Of a DNA stretch of 64,000 nt, positions 21,879 through 32,479 are shown one piece after another. Both the position numbers and the translations under genes were made by a program. Source of the stretch: Acanthosepion lycidas (taxonomy: Eukaryota; Mollusca; Cephalopoda; Sepiida; Sepiidae). Numbering within the stretch: position 1 is the first letter of the stretch; the number at the start of each line of letters is the position of its first letter. The notes beneath the pieces were generated by a model. That model saw only the letters and a program-made list of their open reading frames with translations, was not told the origin of the DNA and ran no database searches. Location of the stretch: NCBI GenBank assembly GCA_963932145.1, contig OZ010571.1, forward strand, positions 152,866,098-152,930,097, given 5' to 3'.

Positions 21879-21880
21879 TT
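21651..21880. repeat. Two (TA)n arrays around a short family E palindrome
   Basis: TA arrays at 21651-21723 and 21825-21875 enclose a unit whose centre is palindromic (tttatgaataaaaatgacaa and its inverse at 21768-21789). The unit continues ctctactgattaattcgtag. This is a shortened form of 48362-48600. Confidence 0.85.
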
Positions 21881-21881
21881 A

Positions 21882-22060
21882 TAGTAGTCTGAAGATCACG
21901 TGAGCGTAAAACTCGAGTAACGCCCCGGGCTGTACTGTGTATGTTGTGAAGCGTTTTTGGAGCTGTCTTAACAGATTTTGATATAACATCTCGATATAAC
22001 CTTTCGAAAAAGTATAGAATTTTCCATATTTAGTTTTATAAAACAAATGCACCTCAGAAA
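21882..22060 (+). repeat. Repeat unit with a hammerhead-like core
   Basis: Directly after a TA array, ctgaaga (21889-21895) is followed by ACG/CGT complementary trinucleotides (21898-21900, 21905-21907), aaaac (21908-21912) and gta (21917-21919). The G of the usual GAAAC box is A here. The rest, to about 22060, is unassigned. Confidence 0.5.
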
Positions 22061-22061
22061 A

Positions 22062-22735
22062 GGATTGGGAACACAGAATTGGATCTTCACGCGGAGCATT
22101 TGGAAAGCTAATCAAATGCGTTTTTAACAAGAAAGATCTGAATTTAACAACAAAAATTAAGGTCTATAATGCTCTTGTCATTTCAACTTGGCTATATGGT
22201 TGCCAAATCTGGAATCTACATAGTTGAGATGTCCAAAAACTTTAACGCTTTCATCAGCTAAATCTTCGTCCAATCTTGAACGTGAATAACAACAACCAAG
22301 TCCTGGAAAGAGCTATTAGTTAAAGAATCGACTCGCTGATCATCGTTGATCAATAAAACACTATCTTCGATGGTCAGGACATGTAGCAAGAATGGAATAG
22401 TCAAGGTTACCAAGTCTTATTTAGTGAGCTCACTTCAGGCAAAAGATCACGGGGATAGGTATCTTTGAAGATACAAGGACCAAATCAAAATAACATTGAA
22501 AGCCAATGGATTTGTGCTTAAATCGTTTGAAACACATGCACAAGACCATATCAACAGAACGAAAATCCATATCACGGAACGAAAATCTTCGAAGCCACTA
22601 GAAGAGAAAAGAAAGAAGGCTCGACAAAATAAACCTCATCCTCCACCAACATTATTATGGAGTCAGTGGTATCGTGGCGGACTTTACCACGTTAATGTAA
22701 CTTTAGATTAAGAAACAGGGCTGACGCAGAAAAGG
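22062..22735 (+). pseudogene. LINE ORF2 C-terminal remnant (RTE/craniofacial-2-like)
   Basis: Decayed end of a non-LTR retrotransposon ORF2. Blocks in order: RIGSSRGAFGKLIKCVFNKK, DLNLTTKIKVYNALVIST, WLYGCQIWNL, FHQLNLRPILNVN-type text after a frame change, and then KANGFVLKSFETHAQDH and RQNKPHPPPT. These correspond to the thumb and C-terminal domains of the polymerase; the catalytic YxDD lies upstream and is missing. At least four stops or indels. Inactive. Confidence 0.8.
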
Positions 22736-22739
22736 ATAA

Positions 22740-23095
22740 GCAAAAGACATTGTTACACATAAAATATGTATTGTACAAGATGTACAATATCAAAGAACGG
22801 TGCGAAAGAAAGCATGCATTTAAGTAAGAAAATGTTGAAATAAACAAAAGTTGTCTCTAACTGTTATTTTAGTATTTCAAAGTTCACTGGAATAATGTTC
22901 ATGATAGTCTCTTATAATGACTGTTCTTAAAAGATTTGCTGTGTTAGAAAAGATTATGTGAGATATGTTCAGCATGTGAGTGTTGTGTGTGAGTGAAAAG
23001 GTTGGTGCATGGTTTCAACTATCGTGGATTCGTTTGGCAGCTGAATTCTCACTAATTAGCTAAGAAAAATTCTTGCTTAAATAAATGACTACAGG
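22740..23095. other. No gene seen
   Basis: Unassigned AT-rich sequence. No domain or RNA feature recognised. Confidence 0.5.
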
Positions 23096-23097
23096 CT

Positions 23098-23171
23098 CCA
23101 GATCGCTGCGCGGGAAGAATTATTCTTCACGTGCAGACGATCTGATTGGTTAGCATAGACCAATCAGCGAG
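23098..23171. promoter_or_regulatory. Two adjacent palindromes, one with paired CCAAT boxes
   Basis: First: an imperfect hairpin (ccagatcgctgcgcgggaag against cttcacgtgcagacgatctg). Second: ctgattggt and accaatcag, perfect 9 bp arms with an 8 bp spacer, giving two divergent CCAAT boxes. Function is unknown; it could belong to a retroelement LTR promoter or be a structural hairpin. Confidence 0.4.
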
Positions 23172-23174
23172 CGA

Positions 23175-23812
23175 GCTTTGGGGAGACTTAAGAAAGCTTC
23201 TGTGATCCGTTTCTCCTAAAAGTGCACAAAACTGACTACATAAAAATAGAGCAATTACAAAATTGTCGCATTGCTGCGATTTGTAAATTGTCTATAATAA
23301 CGTAGTGGTGATTAATTAACCAATGAATGCTTGGCGTTGTATGTGATTTGTATGTATGTATGTATGTATGTATGTGCGTAATAGATCCGCACAGAATCAT
23401 GCAAGAATCAGACTACTTAGTCATCAACGCCATCATTATAAAGGAAACAAGCAGAAAAGAAGAAATTAAATTCTTGAATACTTGATAAATCTAACTACAA
23501 CGAGTTAATCTAGGCGTTGTGCACTTTTCTTTACTAAGTAGGTAGGGGTTTGTCTTTAGGTCTTTTTCTTTTCTTCTTCAAGATTTTCTCTTGATTATGT
23601 TGTTAAGTCTTTTGGCAAATTGTCTGTTGATTCCACCAACGTATTTGGTTAACACACATACACACATACACACACATACACACACGCACGCACGCACACA
23701 CACATATATATATGAGAAACTATATATTACTAAGTTTATAAAAAATAAAGATTTACTGAATCAAAGAAATGAAATAGCTATTCTTTGCCGTCATTGTCAA
23801 AAATTTTCCTTA

Positions 23813-23862
<50 letters not shown>

Positions 23863-24543
23863 GGAACTGGTAATATACATACTTATATTTGATATGAAAA
23901 AATAATTTTAAATAATTTAAGTAATTTTATTACATTTACTTGATTTAAAAAGAAATATAGTCTATTAGTAATTAAGAGGAAAAATATTTTAAAATTGTAG
24001 TTAAATATAACGTATTCTAACCCAAATACCCCTTTTAGAAAGAATCTTTGAGTATACAAGTACGAAAAAAATGCCGAAAACTTTTTGTCGTTAATAAAAA
24101 AAAAAAAAAATCCAGACGACATGCGTTTAACGGATGTCAGAATTCGTTGAAAAATACACTCTACCCTCCCTAAACTTAACCTCTTTCGAACGTAACTCAT
24201 AATTGATACAACAATAGTTAATAAAAATGAACACGCTCCCGCCCCTGTCTGAATGATTAGATTTCTCTGTATCCTTGGAAACAAAATTATGAATTTATAT
24301 GTGCGTTTAAAACTCAGTAAATTTAAAAATAAGTTTATTCCAAAATTCGCTTGAATTAAATTTGAAGTTTTTAGCTTTCATTTTTGAAACATGGTCATTA
24401 CTGTGTAGCGAAAAACCATATTTTAAACCAGTTAATTTATAATTTTTATGCTCTGTAAATTTACATTGAGCACTGTTTTGTAAAAATATACATAAAAAAT
24501 ATCAATAAGAACATCGGATTATATATCTTACTGTTCTTTCTTT

Positions 24544-24545
<2 letters not shown>
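23175..24545. other. No gene seen; several small microsatellites
   Basis: Holds a gtat array at 23350-23375, an AC tract at 23653-23705 and TA arrays at 23705-23715 and 23819-23857. No gene or known repeat element recognised. Confidence 0.5.
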
Positions 24546-24547
<2 letters not shown>

Positions 24548-24595
<48 letters not shown>

Positions 24596-24800
24596 GGAGG
24601 TGTTGAGGCCTCACACTTATACACACACCCAGATGAATATACACACTTACACACATCATACTCACTCAATCCCTAATGAGCCAAATGATAACATCCACCC
24701 ACAGCAATACACACGCTTACACATATCATACTCACTCACTCACTAAGAACCAAACAACACAAACACTTAAAAAAGACACCCCCCCCTCTCCAGGACCAAT
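24548..24800. repeat. (TA)n array and AC-rich minisatellite
   Basis: TA array at 24548-24595. From 24625 to about 24765 two related units of about 75 bp occur (atatcatactcactca-type blocks separated by AC-rich sequence). Confidence 0.7.
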
Positions 24801-24802
24801 AA

Positions 24803-25423
24803 AACTGTCAAACTGACCAGGGGAATTCAGAGAAGCATAGATCCATCCAGCTCTTATCTCCTCTTGTACCCGCCTATCCCAGTTTTGGGGGGCTGCTGCC
24901 ATGTACCCAGGGTAGGGAGGAGGACAACAACACTCAGAAAACAGTCTGCCTGCCTTATGTGAAGTGGTTATCAGAGAAAATACAAAGGATCTGCGGTCCA
25001 TATAACATCAGGACAACCTTCAAGAGCTTGACAACACTACGCAGATATCTTTCTCGAGTGAGACCCCCCATACAGGAGAACATGACTAAAGACTGTGTGT
25101 ACGCTATCCCGTGCAGCTGTGGAAAGGAATATAAAGGAGAGACAGGCCGCCCCCTCAAGGTAAGGCTTCAAGAACATCAGAAAGCTGTAACGCGAGGGGA
25201 AGTAGAAAAATCAAGCGTGGCTGACCACATATGGAGAGAGAAGGGAGATCACCGCCCCCTGTGGGATCATGTTGAGATCATAGATAGGGAACACCATTGG
25301 AAAATTCGTAAACTTAAGGAATCAGCACATATGCTAGGCCACAAAAATCTCCTGAGCCGAACAAGCATAGAAATAAATACAATATGGGAACCAGTAATAA
25401 GGAGTGCCAGAGAAAAGCAATGA
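24803..25423 (+). pseudogene. Penelope-like element C-terminal fragment with GIY-YIG endonuclease
   Basis: The frame is open from 24803 to the stop at 25421-25423. It gains the Penelope signature at about 24935: VCLPYVKWLSEKIQRICG, then FKSLTTLRRYLSRV, followed by the GIY-YIG endonuclease core CVYAIPCSCGKEYKGETGRP and LKVRLQEHQKAV. Later residues (VADHIWREKGDH, LLSRTSIEINTIW) fit the family. The reverse transcriptase is absent, so this is a 5'-truncated element. No start codon in context; upstream text from 24803 is of uncertain origin. The fragment has an intact frame over 480 bp, so it may be young. Such elements copy RNA and use GIY-YIG for target nicking. Confidence 0.85.
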
Positions 25424-25555
25424 TAACAAAGTTGCAATATGAGCTCTGGTAAAAACATGCAATGATAACAGCAAAATTGCAATATGAGCACTGGTAAAAA
25501 TGGTTGCTGAAAATATTAGGTTGATAATACCCAGAAATTCATACCCAGAGGACAC

Positions 25556-25885
25556 ATGGCACAGTGGATAAAGGCGTTGGTTAGATCCAGTGACAAACCT
25601 AAAGAGTGTGAGTTCAATACCCGGTTAAGGCAGTGGAGTACTTTCAGAGGGAAATTTAGCAGGAGATAACTGATAACTGGCATCCATCAAACATGGCACG
25701 TGGAACTAGAACAGTCTACCCCAGGGATCGAAATAAAGGGTTCAGTTCGAAATTCCAACCACCCGAAGAAGGCCGGAGCGTACAACGGCCGAAACGTTGT
25801 GACAAATATGGCGACAAAGATGAGGACAATGGTCCGCATAATGTAAATACTGTACATAATACCTCATCTCAGAAATATAGACAGA
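25556..25885 (+). repeat. tRNA-derived SINE, family B, full-length copy
   Basis: The most complete copy. A-box side catggcacagtggataaagg at about 25555, B-box-like gagttcaatacccg at about 25610, then the body (aactggcatccatcaaaca) and the core with CCGAAGA (25763-25769), GGCC/GGCC, GAAAC (25791-25795). The tail is gatgaggacaatggtccgca and cctcatctcagaaatataga. It begins about 130 bp after the Penelope-like frame ends. Confidence 0.9.
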
Positions 25886-25887
25886 AT

Positions 25888-26146
25888 CAAAACATAATAT
25901 TGATTAGAAATAATAAAAAAAATACTTTTCAAAATAGTCATTATTTTTCTACTCGTGAAATGTAAAATTACGACAGAAAGCGTCTTCTTTCGGCTAATAA
26001 TAAAAAACTTTAAAGGCTAAGTGTTGTAAAATATACCTCTGCAAATGCAATGTATGTAAGCAATTTAATGTAAATACAAGGAATAACATGTTAGTTTAAT
26101 TTTAACAGACCCCAAAATGGGGCTCATGGCAGGTAATGGGTTAAAA
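25888..26146 (-). repeat. Dispersed repeat, family G, inverted copy
   Basis: Reverse complement of 19291-19556, ending ggcaggtaatgggttaa. The TTAA lies at the outer end here too. Confidence 0.75.
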
Positions 26147-26413
26147 AGACGGGACATTCACCTCAAATACGGATATTCACTAAAAATATTGTATATGTCC
26201 GATTAAAAATAAAATTCCTTTAGTTCTTAATATATATTGTATATTTGGACCACAATCTTTCTTTCAAACTTGTTTCACTGAATATGACAGACGAGAAAAT
26301 TTTTCATTTAGCTTTTCTGTAAATCCCCATAAAAAACTGTAAGAATATTAGAAAAACTTAATAAAACACTTATAAAATGTTCATTTTCATCATATTCAAT
26401 GAAATACACACAC

Positions 26414-26790
26414 ACATATTGTTGGAACTTCGAAAAAACAAATAAATGACATTTTTCAAATTCCCGCCACAACTAGACTTCATCAAGTCCAAAAATAGAT
26501 GCATGAAACCAAACTTTGTGTCCCCGTGGGCCGACATAGTAGTAAGCACATCACGTGACCTTCTCAACCAATAGGAATACACAACAGAAAATTCAGCTTA
26601 TCTCCGGCTTATAAAAGAGCGATTTAAAAATTGCTCGAGGAGCACATGCAGCGAGCACAAACAGCTAGCGCACACTTCGCTGAAGAAAAATCTTCTTTCT
26701 CATGTCACGAAAGTAGTTATCAGCACGAATACTCCCTCAAGCACTCATCTACGTCGGCCACTAAAAGGAAAGTCCTGAATGATTTATATC
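26414..26790 (+). mobile_element. Candidate solo LTR or promoter region
   Basis: Begins tgttggaacttcgaaaaaac, a common LTR start. It contains ccaatagg (26568), a well-placed TATA box (cttataaaagagcg, about 26608) and GC-rich sequence downstream, unlike its AT-rich surroundings. The right end is not defined, and no second copy is in the window. Confidence 0.4.
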
Positions 26791-26794
26791 CATA

Positions 26795-27130
26795 AATATA
26801 TATGCATACAATCCCACATATATATCTTCACACCTATATATATTACGCACGCTCTCACACCTACACATATTCGTACGTACAGGGGCATTTATTCTCACAA
26901 ATTCTTTTTCTCGAAAGCATTTAAAAAATCTCTTTTATCTTTCGAAGAACGCTTTTTTCTTTTTCAAATAATTGTCACCATTGTTGTTATTATATTATTG
27001 TATTCGAATTACTTTGATTGTTTTCTTCTTTGTTGTGGGCATGCCTAGGTTCGTTGGCTCTTTCTTTCTCTCGACGGTTGTCAACTGAAACATGACCCTC
27101 CTTTTCCCTAAGTTTGGTGAAGTTTATAAG
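26795..27130. other. No gene seen
   Basis: Mixed sequence with short imperfect tacacata repeats. No domain recognised. Confidence 0.5.
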
Positions 27131-27134
27131 CAGT

Positions 27135-27369
27135 AAATTCGACCTTGCCAACCGAACGCTCCTTTGTGGCCGAATCGGTTAGGCATGCCCGGCTAAATGG
27201 CGGTTTCGTATAGGATGCAGATTCGAATCCTGTCAAAGGACGAATATTTTCTATGAAAATTTCTCGGACATTCAGGCCGGTAAATGTTATTTAATACTGT
27301 TTATCATAAACAGAGCATTTACTTAAATACTTGTATCTATAAAAAGAACGTTAAACATAAAAAAATGTC

Positions 27370-27372
<3 letters not shown>
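27135..27372 (+). repeat. tRNA-derived SINE with a class II-like head, copy 2
   Basis: Better preserved than 10487-10745. Leader aattcgaccttgccaac, A-box tggccgaatcggttaggc, B-box gattcgaatcctg, tail ttcaggccggtaaatgtta and gagcatttacttaaatactt. It ends directly in a TA array. Confidence 0.8.

Positions 27373-27443
<71 letters not shown>
27373..27443. repeat. (TA)n microsatellite
   Basis: About 70 bp of TA repeat following the SINE tail. Confidence 0.97.
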
Positions 27444-27446
<3 letters not shown>

Positions 27447-27599
27447 TGCTGCTAAGGCTGTGAAATGTTACATGCATTAATTTCACTTCTTATTAATAAG
27501 TGCATTTTTTTCTTTCCAGCCAGGTAAACTAAGAATTGACTGTTCAAAATTTTAAAAGTAACAAAATGGAAACCGTAGTGTTAAAAATACCTGCAGGAA

Positions 27600-28560
27600 A
27601 AGGGTATGGCCTCAAGGGCATTCAGTGCTGACAAGCTTGATACATTAGGTGGTGATCCAGTTAATTTATGTAGTGCAAATGTAGGTAGCTGAATTTAGGA
27701 AGGGAAGTGGGAGTTTGTATGCCCTGCAACTACAACCACCAACGAAAACAATGATCGTGTTCATCACATGGTGATGGATAAATAGCGATTGACTATAAAT
27801 ATAAATATGCTATTAGTATATCCCGTGAGAGAGTTGGAAATATTTTGCATAATGAACTTGGAATGACGAAGGTTCCTGCTCGGTGGCACCTGATCAAATC
27901 ATAGGAGAATCTAACATTGTTTGAGGCAGATCCAGCAAGATTCTTTGAATGTTTCTTTACCCACCACGAGTGGTGGGTGCATCACTTTGGGCAAAATACA
28001 AAGAGACAATCCATGGAAATACCCTTCCTCACCCGGTTCAAACAAAGTCAAGGTCTTTTCATCTGTAGAGAATTTGTCGGTCTCAATTTTTAGGATGTAA
28101 AAAGCATTGTGTTTATTGATTATCTTCTAAATGATTAGCTATGCCAACTTGCTGAGGCAGTTACGAAAGGCTGTCAAGACCAAACGCACAGATGAAAGGG
28201 CTATTGTTTCATCAGTACAATGCACCAGCACATAAACCTTGGTTTCAATGGTTGTTGTGCATGACTGTTGCTTTGAACTGGTTGAACGCCCTCCCTATTT
28301 TTGGATTCATTTATAATCTATAATCTGTTCCCCAATATGAAAAACACTTGGCTAGTATGCAGTATCGCAGTGATGATGACGTCCTATCTGTTGTTGCTGA
28401 CTTTTTTAACTAACAGGATGAAAGCTTCTTCACCAATAGGATCCAAACACTGCAACACCGATGAGAGAATTATGTGGAGCGTAAAGGAGACTATGTTTAA
28501 AAATAAACCTCAGTTGGTCACATTTCATGTGAATATCTTGGTCAGCTTTTGAACTTTTCA
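27600..28560 (+). pseudogene. Mariner transposase remnant, near full length (SETMAR-like group)
   Basis: A heavily mutated mariner. In scattered frames: ISRERVGNILHNELGMTKV (second helix-turn-helix), TLFEADPARFFECFFT and HHEWWVHHFGQ (where the first catalytic Asp lies), then ANLLRQLRKAVKTKR, LFHQYNAPAHKP (the usual catalytic Asp of QDNAPAH is Tyr here), VVVHDCCFELVE, PNMKNTWLVC, and the terminal blocks around FFTNRIQTLQHR. Many stops. The final coding region ends at about 28505. Inactive. Confidence 0.8.
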
Positions 28561-28564
28561 ACTG

Positions 28565-28566
28565 AT

Positions 28567-28624
<58 letters not shown>

Positions 28625-28785
28625 TGAATATTGAAGTCAACACTTAGAGGCGACAGCCTGTTTCATGCTAGACGCCATTGTTAGGCTTGACGATTGTGTC
28701 TAGCTTACTTTTATATTTACACACGCTCTATCTCTGATATTCAGCACTTTATCCCATAAATATAGTACACCTTAAGAGTATATTT

Positions 28786-28846
<61 letters not shown>

Positions 28847-29194
28847 AAGATTGCGTTGAAGCATGAAACAGATTCTCACCACTTGGTGTTGATGCTAGTG
28901 TCTATTTTTATATGCATACGCTCTATCTCTGATATTGAACATTTTCAGGCATAAATATAACATACTTTAAACTATATTTTTATCCTAAAGTATTATATGT
29001 ATATATATATATGACCTCTAGTTGGTTTCTTATGTTAAAAAGGGAATAAAAGTCGGGTTCGATTCATCTCATGTGACACATTTATCTTTAAACACTTTCA
29101 ATGTCTAGGCAGGTAGACATTATTTTCACTGTGTAAAAAAGCAAGGCTTCTATTCAGATATGTGTGCCCATTAAATATATGGTTCACAGCAATA

Positions 29195-29239
<45 letters not shown>

Positions 29240-29440
29240 AAAATATATTTTTGAGGAATGATATATTGATGAGTTAAAGTGCTCAATAACAGGGATAGTG
29301 CGTATGTAAATATAAAAGTGGACATTGACGCCGAGGTCTGACAATTTCGTTTATCATGAACCAGACTGTTGCCTATGGGTGTTGACTTTAATGTACACTT
29401 TTATATACAATATAACAGTGCTATAAGCTATATATTAACA
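28565..29440. repeat. Family D repeat units alternating with (TA)n arrays
   Basis: TA arrays at 28570-28622, 28791-28844 and 29195-29236 separate three family D units (about 28623-28790, 28845-28995, 29237-29440). Shared text: cgctctatctctgatatt, agcatgaaacag or its inverse, ataaatatagtac-type, and acttttatatttacac. The first unit holds an inverted front half, the second is in plus order (gaagattgcgttgaagcatg). Family D also occurs at 49080-49470 and 59606-59745. Confidence 0.75.
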
Positions 29441-29444
29441 AAAA

Positions 29445-29845
29445 TACATTTTCCTCGCCTGTAGCACCGCTCGGAGGGGGTCATGCACAACACTATCTTC
29501 TGGTGGTGAGTTAAGACTGAACGTTATATTAGTTAAATTTTGTTAAACATATCTTGTTAATGCAGTCCATATTTTATACGGGGATTATTGATATTTTTAA
29601 AATTTTGTATTTAAAATAAACGTAACTAAAAAGAAAATAATATGAATTTTATATGTAAAATAAACAGAAAAACGCATCCTCACAAATCATTTACTTTAAG
29701 TTATAAAGGTAGAGATAGAATATAAATATTCACATGTAAATATTTATAAAAAAATTTAAAAATCCTATAATAAAGTTCTCAATAATCAGCAAAATTTAAT
29801 TCACTAAATTTACCAATGACCTGCAACAAAAAGTGCATAAAAACA
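29445..29845. other. No gene seen
   Basis: Very AT-rich. Nothing recognised. Confidence 0.5.
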
Positions 29846-29849
29846 CCTT

Positions 29850-30745
29850 AAAGATAAAAAAAAAAACAGATAGAATAATAATAATTAAAGCAGATAAGAC
29901 GCGCAATTATTATAAAATCGATGTGGATAAGTGGATTCCATAAAAAGGCACCCAATAGTTAGGAAAACGAAATCAACAATGAAGCCAATAGCCACCGACT
30001 TAAAGATTGAAGATAGAATCTATAAATTCTATAAAGAACAATAATTTATTTAAATAAAAGAAATAAAACTAATTTCCAAACTGGTCCACAATACAGATTA
30101 TTCAACCCAACGAAACGTAATATTGGAAAAAATTAGTAAATGTATCATCAAAAGTGCATGCAAATATACAGAAGATACTTTAGGGATTAACCAGTGGCAT
30201 TATACAAGGGAAGACAGAATAATTTATTAATATAAAAAAGAAGAATTAGTGTACGTTTATTCAATTTAATATTAATGATTTTTACCCGTCGATTACCGAA
30301 AATTTGCAAATTTAGCTAAAGAATATTGTTATATTAGCGAAAATGAGATGAAAATTATAAAGCAGTCGCAAAATCTTATGTTGCACCATAATGGTTGTCT
30401 GTGGACTAAAAGAAAGAATACAGAATTTAACATTGCAATCGGCGCATTTGATTCTAATGAAGCATGCGAACTGGTAGGGATTTTGTTATTGTGATGATTA
30501 AGATTTCTATTTGACATTAAGGACACAGGAATTTACAGAGATGACATTGTAATTCTCCTCTGTAAAACAAGTCCAAGAAACGTAGATCAATCATGAAAAA
30601 ATTAAATTTTTTCAAAGTTCACGAACTAAAATTTCCTACAAACTCCAAATCTAAAGTGTACAACTTACTCGATGTAAGCTTGGACTTGAGCACAGGAAAT
30701 TACAAACCTGAATACTAAAGACTTGCATAACTATAACCTTTTATT
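29850..30745 (+). pseudogene. Reverse transcriptase remnant with a YRDD motif, unusual family
   Basis: Frame-broken but readable: IKADKTRNYYKIDVDKW, then after gaps KISKCIIKSACKYTEDT, INDFYPSITENLQ, KIIKQSQNLMLHHNG, NIAIGAFDSNEACELVG, the catalytic DTGIYRDDIVILL, and finally DVSLDLSTGNYKPEY. The order matches a family of invertebrate retroelement proteins I have seen without a firm name; YRDD would be the polymerase metal-binding motif. It is distinct from the LINE and gypsy enzymes here. Several stops and indels, 5' and 3' ends missing. A LINE end follows directly. Confidence 0.65.
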
Positions 30746-30749
30746 ACTT

Positions 30750-31125
30750 ATTTTACAACCCACAGCCACAGATTCAACGTCGCAACACTATCGCTACATC
30801 TATGGCGAATGTTCGGACGAACTCCATTCTCAACTGCCACTATCTTAGACCTTTTTAGCCAAGACTCACCTCGTTACGTCCACAGAGATGAATCAGCCTC
30901 ATTCCCTTCGTATCCTGTTGGTAAGATCTATGTTACACCCTGAAGACTTCTTCCCAGAATCGCTATGTTGTAATTACTCGATCGATACAATCTTAACCTC
31001 TTCAAGTCTCCGGTCAATCGTTATATATCCTCCTTATACTTGTAATCTTCACTTCCTCCTCCATCCACTTATACGTTCATATCATAAATCTTATTCAGTA
31101 ACCCTCTACCTTGAGTGACTCTTAG
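30750..31125 (+). pseudogene. LINE 3' end (Jockey/CR1-like), copy 2
   Basis: Aligns with 9250-9720: SQHYRYIYGECSDELHSQLP then after frame changes ESASFPSYPVGKIYV, a FFPES..CCNYSIDTI-type block, and NLNLFKSPVNRYISSLYL. The 3' end text (accctctaccttgagtgact) matches the minus-strand LINE copies. Inactive. Confidence 0.65.
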
Positions 31126-31214
31126 ACCTGGTTATACTATAGTTTAAAAAAAAAGCAAAGAAAAATAAGCACATAAAGAAAGCTAAAAGTGTAATTAATG
31201 TGAAGGGAACAAAA

Positions 31215-31320
31215 ATATCACCAGTGAGAATTCGAACTTGCTTCGGCAATTTGGTTGGCCATACTGCGCCATCTCAAAGCGTGTTTGTCTTAACACCGCG
31301 CCGAGCTATCCGGAAAATCT
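31215..31320 (-). repeat. tRNA-like SINE fragment (weak)
   Basis: The reverse strand has an A-box-like agatggcgcagtatgg and a B-box-like aagttcgaattctc. This may be a short tRNA-derived repeat. A second tRNA-like head-like text (gctcggcgcggtgttaag) precedes it. No homologue in the window. Confidence 0.35.
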
Positions 31321-31324
31321 TCCG

Positions 31325-31600
31325 AAGAAATTATTCTTTGTAGCGTTCATAACAGGAAGTGAGAGATGACGTATAATTTCAGGCTGGCAAGTTGAAATGT
31401 TTTCTCTCATTGTTTTTGCCAGTTTGTTGGGTTTTCGATGAAGATGTACGAAAAGAAACGTGGAAAATGGAAAATGTTCACCACAAACAAAAATACTTTT
31501 TCGGTGAATTGTTTTGCCACATATGCATCTTATTACATCTGTGTTCAACACATTAAGCCAATCCCTCAGCACAGTACTGTGGCAGCCGGGTTATTTTAAT

Positions 31601-31638
<38 letters not shown>

Positions 31639-32275
31639 ATATATATGTTTGTGTGTGTTAATATATTTATATATATCCGGGTATCTGTATGGTTCACCCA
31701 GGTTTTAGCTGAAGGCAATCTTTGTTGAAGTTTGCGCTGCATAGATTTTCCGGAAGTGCGCAAAACAGCCATAAAATTCTAATCCAAAATGTGATTTCTA
31801 TCTCGAATTTAGACATTAACTTTCGCGTCAAGAGAAAGCATGGTATCGGTGTGTGTATCAAGACACACACATATCTGATTACATTCATATAATGTACGCA
31901 TCTTCCTATGCACACACACACACACACACATACACATACATACATACATACATATATATATTTTCATTTGAACGTAGTATCATGATTTCAATGTGTACTG
32001 GAAACGTGCAACTTTTTAATATATACGTTTAAGAAAACGGAGTTGTAGACTATACTGTTGATTTTCCAAGTTATTGCGACTGTTTTAGTCATATTCAAGA
32101 ATCATGTGCTGTCACTGTGGTGGGCAAGATTCAGCTGGCATCATCCTGGCTTTTTATAGAGAACGTCGGACAGCTTATCCATAATTTTGTTCCTCATTAA
32201 GACCTATTCAAAAAATGTAAAAATACAATAAAAAGTAAACAGAGATATTGTCGTTTGAATTTTATAAAAATGGTT
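31325..32275. other. No gene seen; one TA array
   Basis: TA arrays at 31603-31647, an AC tract at 31912-31930, otherwise unassigned. A minus-strand open frame at 31306-31572 has no recognisable domain. Confidence 0.5.
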
Positions 32276-32331
<56 letters not shown>

Positions 32332-32372
32332 CTCTCTGTCTGTCTTTCTGTCTGTCTCTATCGATCCATCTA

Positions 32373-32470
<98 letters not shown>

Positions 32471-32475
32471 TAGAC
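32276..32475. repeat. (TA)n, (TCTG)n and (GA)n compound microsatellite
   Basis: TA arrays (32276-32328, 32388-32446), tctg/tctc sequence between them, and GA repeats at 32447-32471. Confidence 0.95.
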
Positions 32476-32479
32476 AGAG

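Noticed and set aside
24732..25001. Minus-strand frame opposite the Penelope fragment
   Set aside because: It is antisense to a recognised GIY-YIG coding region and has no domain of its own.
27150..27240. True tRNA-Leu or tRNA-Ser gene
   Set aside because: A/B boxes are present, but the acceptor ends do not pair and the same unit with the same tail occurs at several loci. It is a SINE head.
31306..31572. 88-codon minus-strand frame with several Cys and His
   Set aside because: Spacing does not fit a known zinc finger, and I see no start context or neighbours. Left unassigned.
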